Source: a virus. Taken from it: a DNA stretch of 29,305 nucleotides. Positions 28,917 through 29,305 of this stretch are shown here, one piece after another. A model generated the notes under the pieces. The model saw only the letters and a program-made list of their open reading frames with translations, did no database searches and was not told the DNA's origin. The first letter of the stretch is position 1. The number at the start of each line of letters is the position of its first letter. The translations under genes were made by a program, and so were the position numbers. The stretch lies in IMG/VR virus record IMGVR_UViG_3300030382_000094, positions 1 through 29,305 of that record; one strand, 5' to 3'.

Positions 28917-29305
28917 ATGGATTTAAAAGAAAAAATATTAGTTGCTTTAGGACTTGACAAAGAAGTTAAATTAGGTTGGCAAGGGAAGTCAGAAGATGGA
29001 ACTATTTTTGTTTCAACTGCTGAAGAATTAGAAGCAGGAGTGGACATCTCAGTATTAACTGAAGATGGTACTACAATCTTATTACCTGTCGGAACTTATA
29101 AGACTGATGATGGTCTTTCTTTCAGAGTTGAAGAAGAAGGTATTGTTGCTGAATTAATTGAGTCAGAAACAGAAGAAGAAGAAACTACTGAAGAAGTTGA
29201 AGCAGGAGAAGATAGAGGAGAAGATGATGACGAAGCATCAGTTGATGATTGGGAAGGAATGGAAAAGCGTATCAAGAATTTAGAAGATGCAGTATCTGAT
29301 CTTAA
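28917..29305 (+). CDS. Capsid scaffold-like protein, N-terminal part (cut by the window end)
   Basis: The frame is open from ATG 28917 to the last base. The first part (MDLKEKILVALGLDKEVKLG, then SEDGTIFVSTAEELEAGVDI and a beta segment) looks like a small folded domain. A strongly acidic stretch follows (ESETEEEETTEEVEAGEDRG, EDDDEASVDDWEGMEKRIKN). It joins the gene at base 2-328 on a circular map, giving about 225 aa. An acidic linker before a coiled coil is typical of scaffolding proteins. The start is supported by the late promoter 26 nt upstream. Confidence 0.75.
   Translation, partial: MDLKEKILVALGLDKEVKLGWQGKSEDGTIFVSTAEELEAGVDISVLTEDGTTILLPVGTYKTDDGLSFRVEEEGIVAELIESETEEEETTEEVEAGEDRGEDDDEASVDDWEGMEKRIKNLEDAVSDL
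29267..29305 (+). repeat. Terminal overlap with bases 1-39 (circular map junction)
   Basis: Bases 29267-29305 align without gaps to 1-39, in the same reading frame. Six of the 39 bases differ (three of them in the first four positions, three in the other 35), and each difference leaves the encoded amino acid unchanged (AGA/CGT for Arg, AAC/AAT, GAC/GAT, CTC/CTT, and a Lys third base). The window is therefore one turn of a circular or circularly permuted genome of about 29,266 bp. Confidence 0.8.

Noticed and set aside
28478-29047. Reverse-strand open frame of 189 codons opposite the coiled-coil and scaffold genes
   Set aside because: Composition is the hydrophobic mirror of Lys/Glu-rich coding sequence, and the known forward genes with a late promoter explain the region.
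1-29305. Integrase, repressor, attachment site, tRNA, CRISPR array or insertion sequence
   Set aside because: None recognised on reading both strands. No repeat-spacer pattern, no transposase or recombinase motifs, and no cloverleaf noticed. A tool search would be needed to exclude small RNAs.

Overview
The window is an almost complete genome of a small tailed phage (Caudoviricetes, probably a siphovirus) that infects a member of the Bacteroidota, most likely a Flavobacteriia-type host. The evidence is AT-rich DNA, few Shine-Dalgarno sequences, frequent TTG starts, host-type promoters matching the Bacteroidota consensus (TTG, a spacer, then TAnnTTTG), and several protein families I associate with phages and prophages of this phylum (DUF3127, DUF5675, DUF6712-like connector, XkdF-like protease). 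The last gene runs off the right end and continues in frame at the left end through a 39-bp overlap whose differences are all synonymous. The map is therefore circular or circularly permuted, about 29.27 kb, and the break falls inside the scaffold gene.

Layout. (1) Positions 8112-16061 are the early block, with genes tightly overlapping by ATGA, TAATG or TTGA. It starts at a host-type promoter (8051-8083). It encodes a Rad52-like annealing protein, an SSB-like DUF3127 protein, a protein with a DnaA domain IV-like helix-turn-helix, a replication-initiator-like protein, NinG-like and NinB-like recombination proteins, a sigma-factor-like protein, DUF3310, two beta-type DNA methyltransferases and several unknowns. 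(2) 16105-17551 holds the terminase subunits. (3) 17592-26888 is the tail block: a chaperone-like gene with a -1 frameshift extension, neck/tail completion proteins, large tail proteins, a fibre-like protein and the tape measure. (4) 26925-28853 carries the XkdF-type prohead protease between two charged helical proteins. (5) 28917 through the junction to 1910 encodes scaffold, major capsid protein and a beta-rich virion protein, ending at a strong terminator. (6) 2182-7926 encodes a LamG-containing virion protein, a portal fused to a minor-head-like domain, a head-tail connector, and a lysis-like block of small membrane proteins, DUF5675 and a metallophosphoesterase. One 45-codon gene (1964-2101) points left; every other gene points right.

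The most striking signal is a bipartite motif, AATCAAATAAA - exactly 12 nt - CTATTATATARTA. It occurs five times, all on the + strand, once immediately before each of blocks 2 to 6. It looks nothing like the host promoter and is probably the phage late promoter. The sigma-like protein at 12258-12833 is the obvious candidate to read it. The inferred programme is host RNA polymerase transcribing the early block, the phage sigma being made, and that sigma switching on five late units for packaging, tail, protease, capsid and portal/lysis.

No integrase, repressor, tRNA, CRISPR array or insertion sequence was recognised, so a strictly lytic life style is likely but not proven. All functional calls are from reading the sequence; no database search was run.
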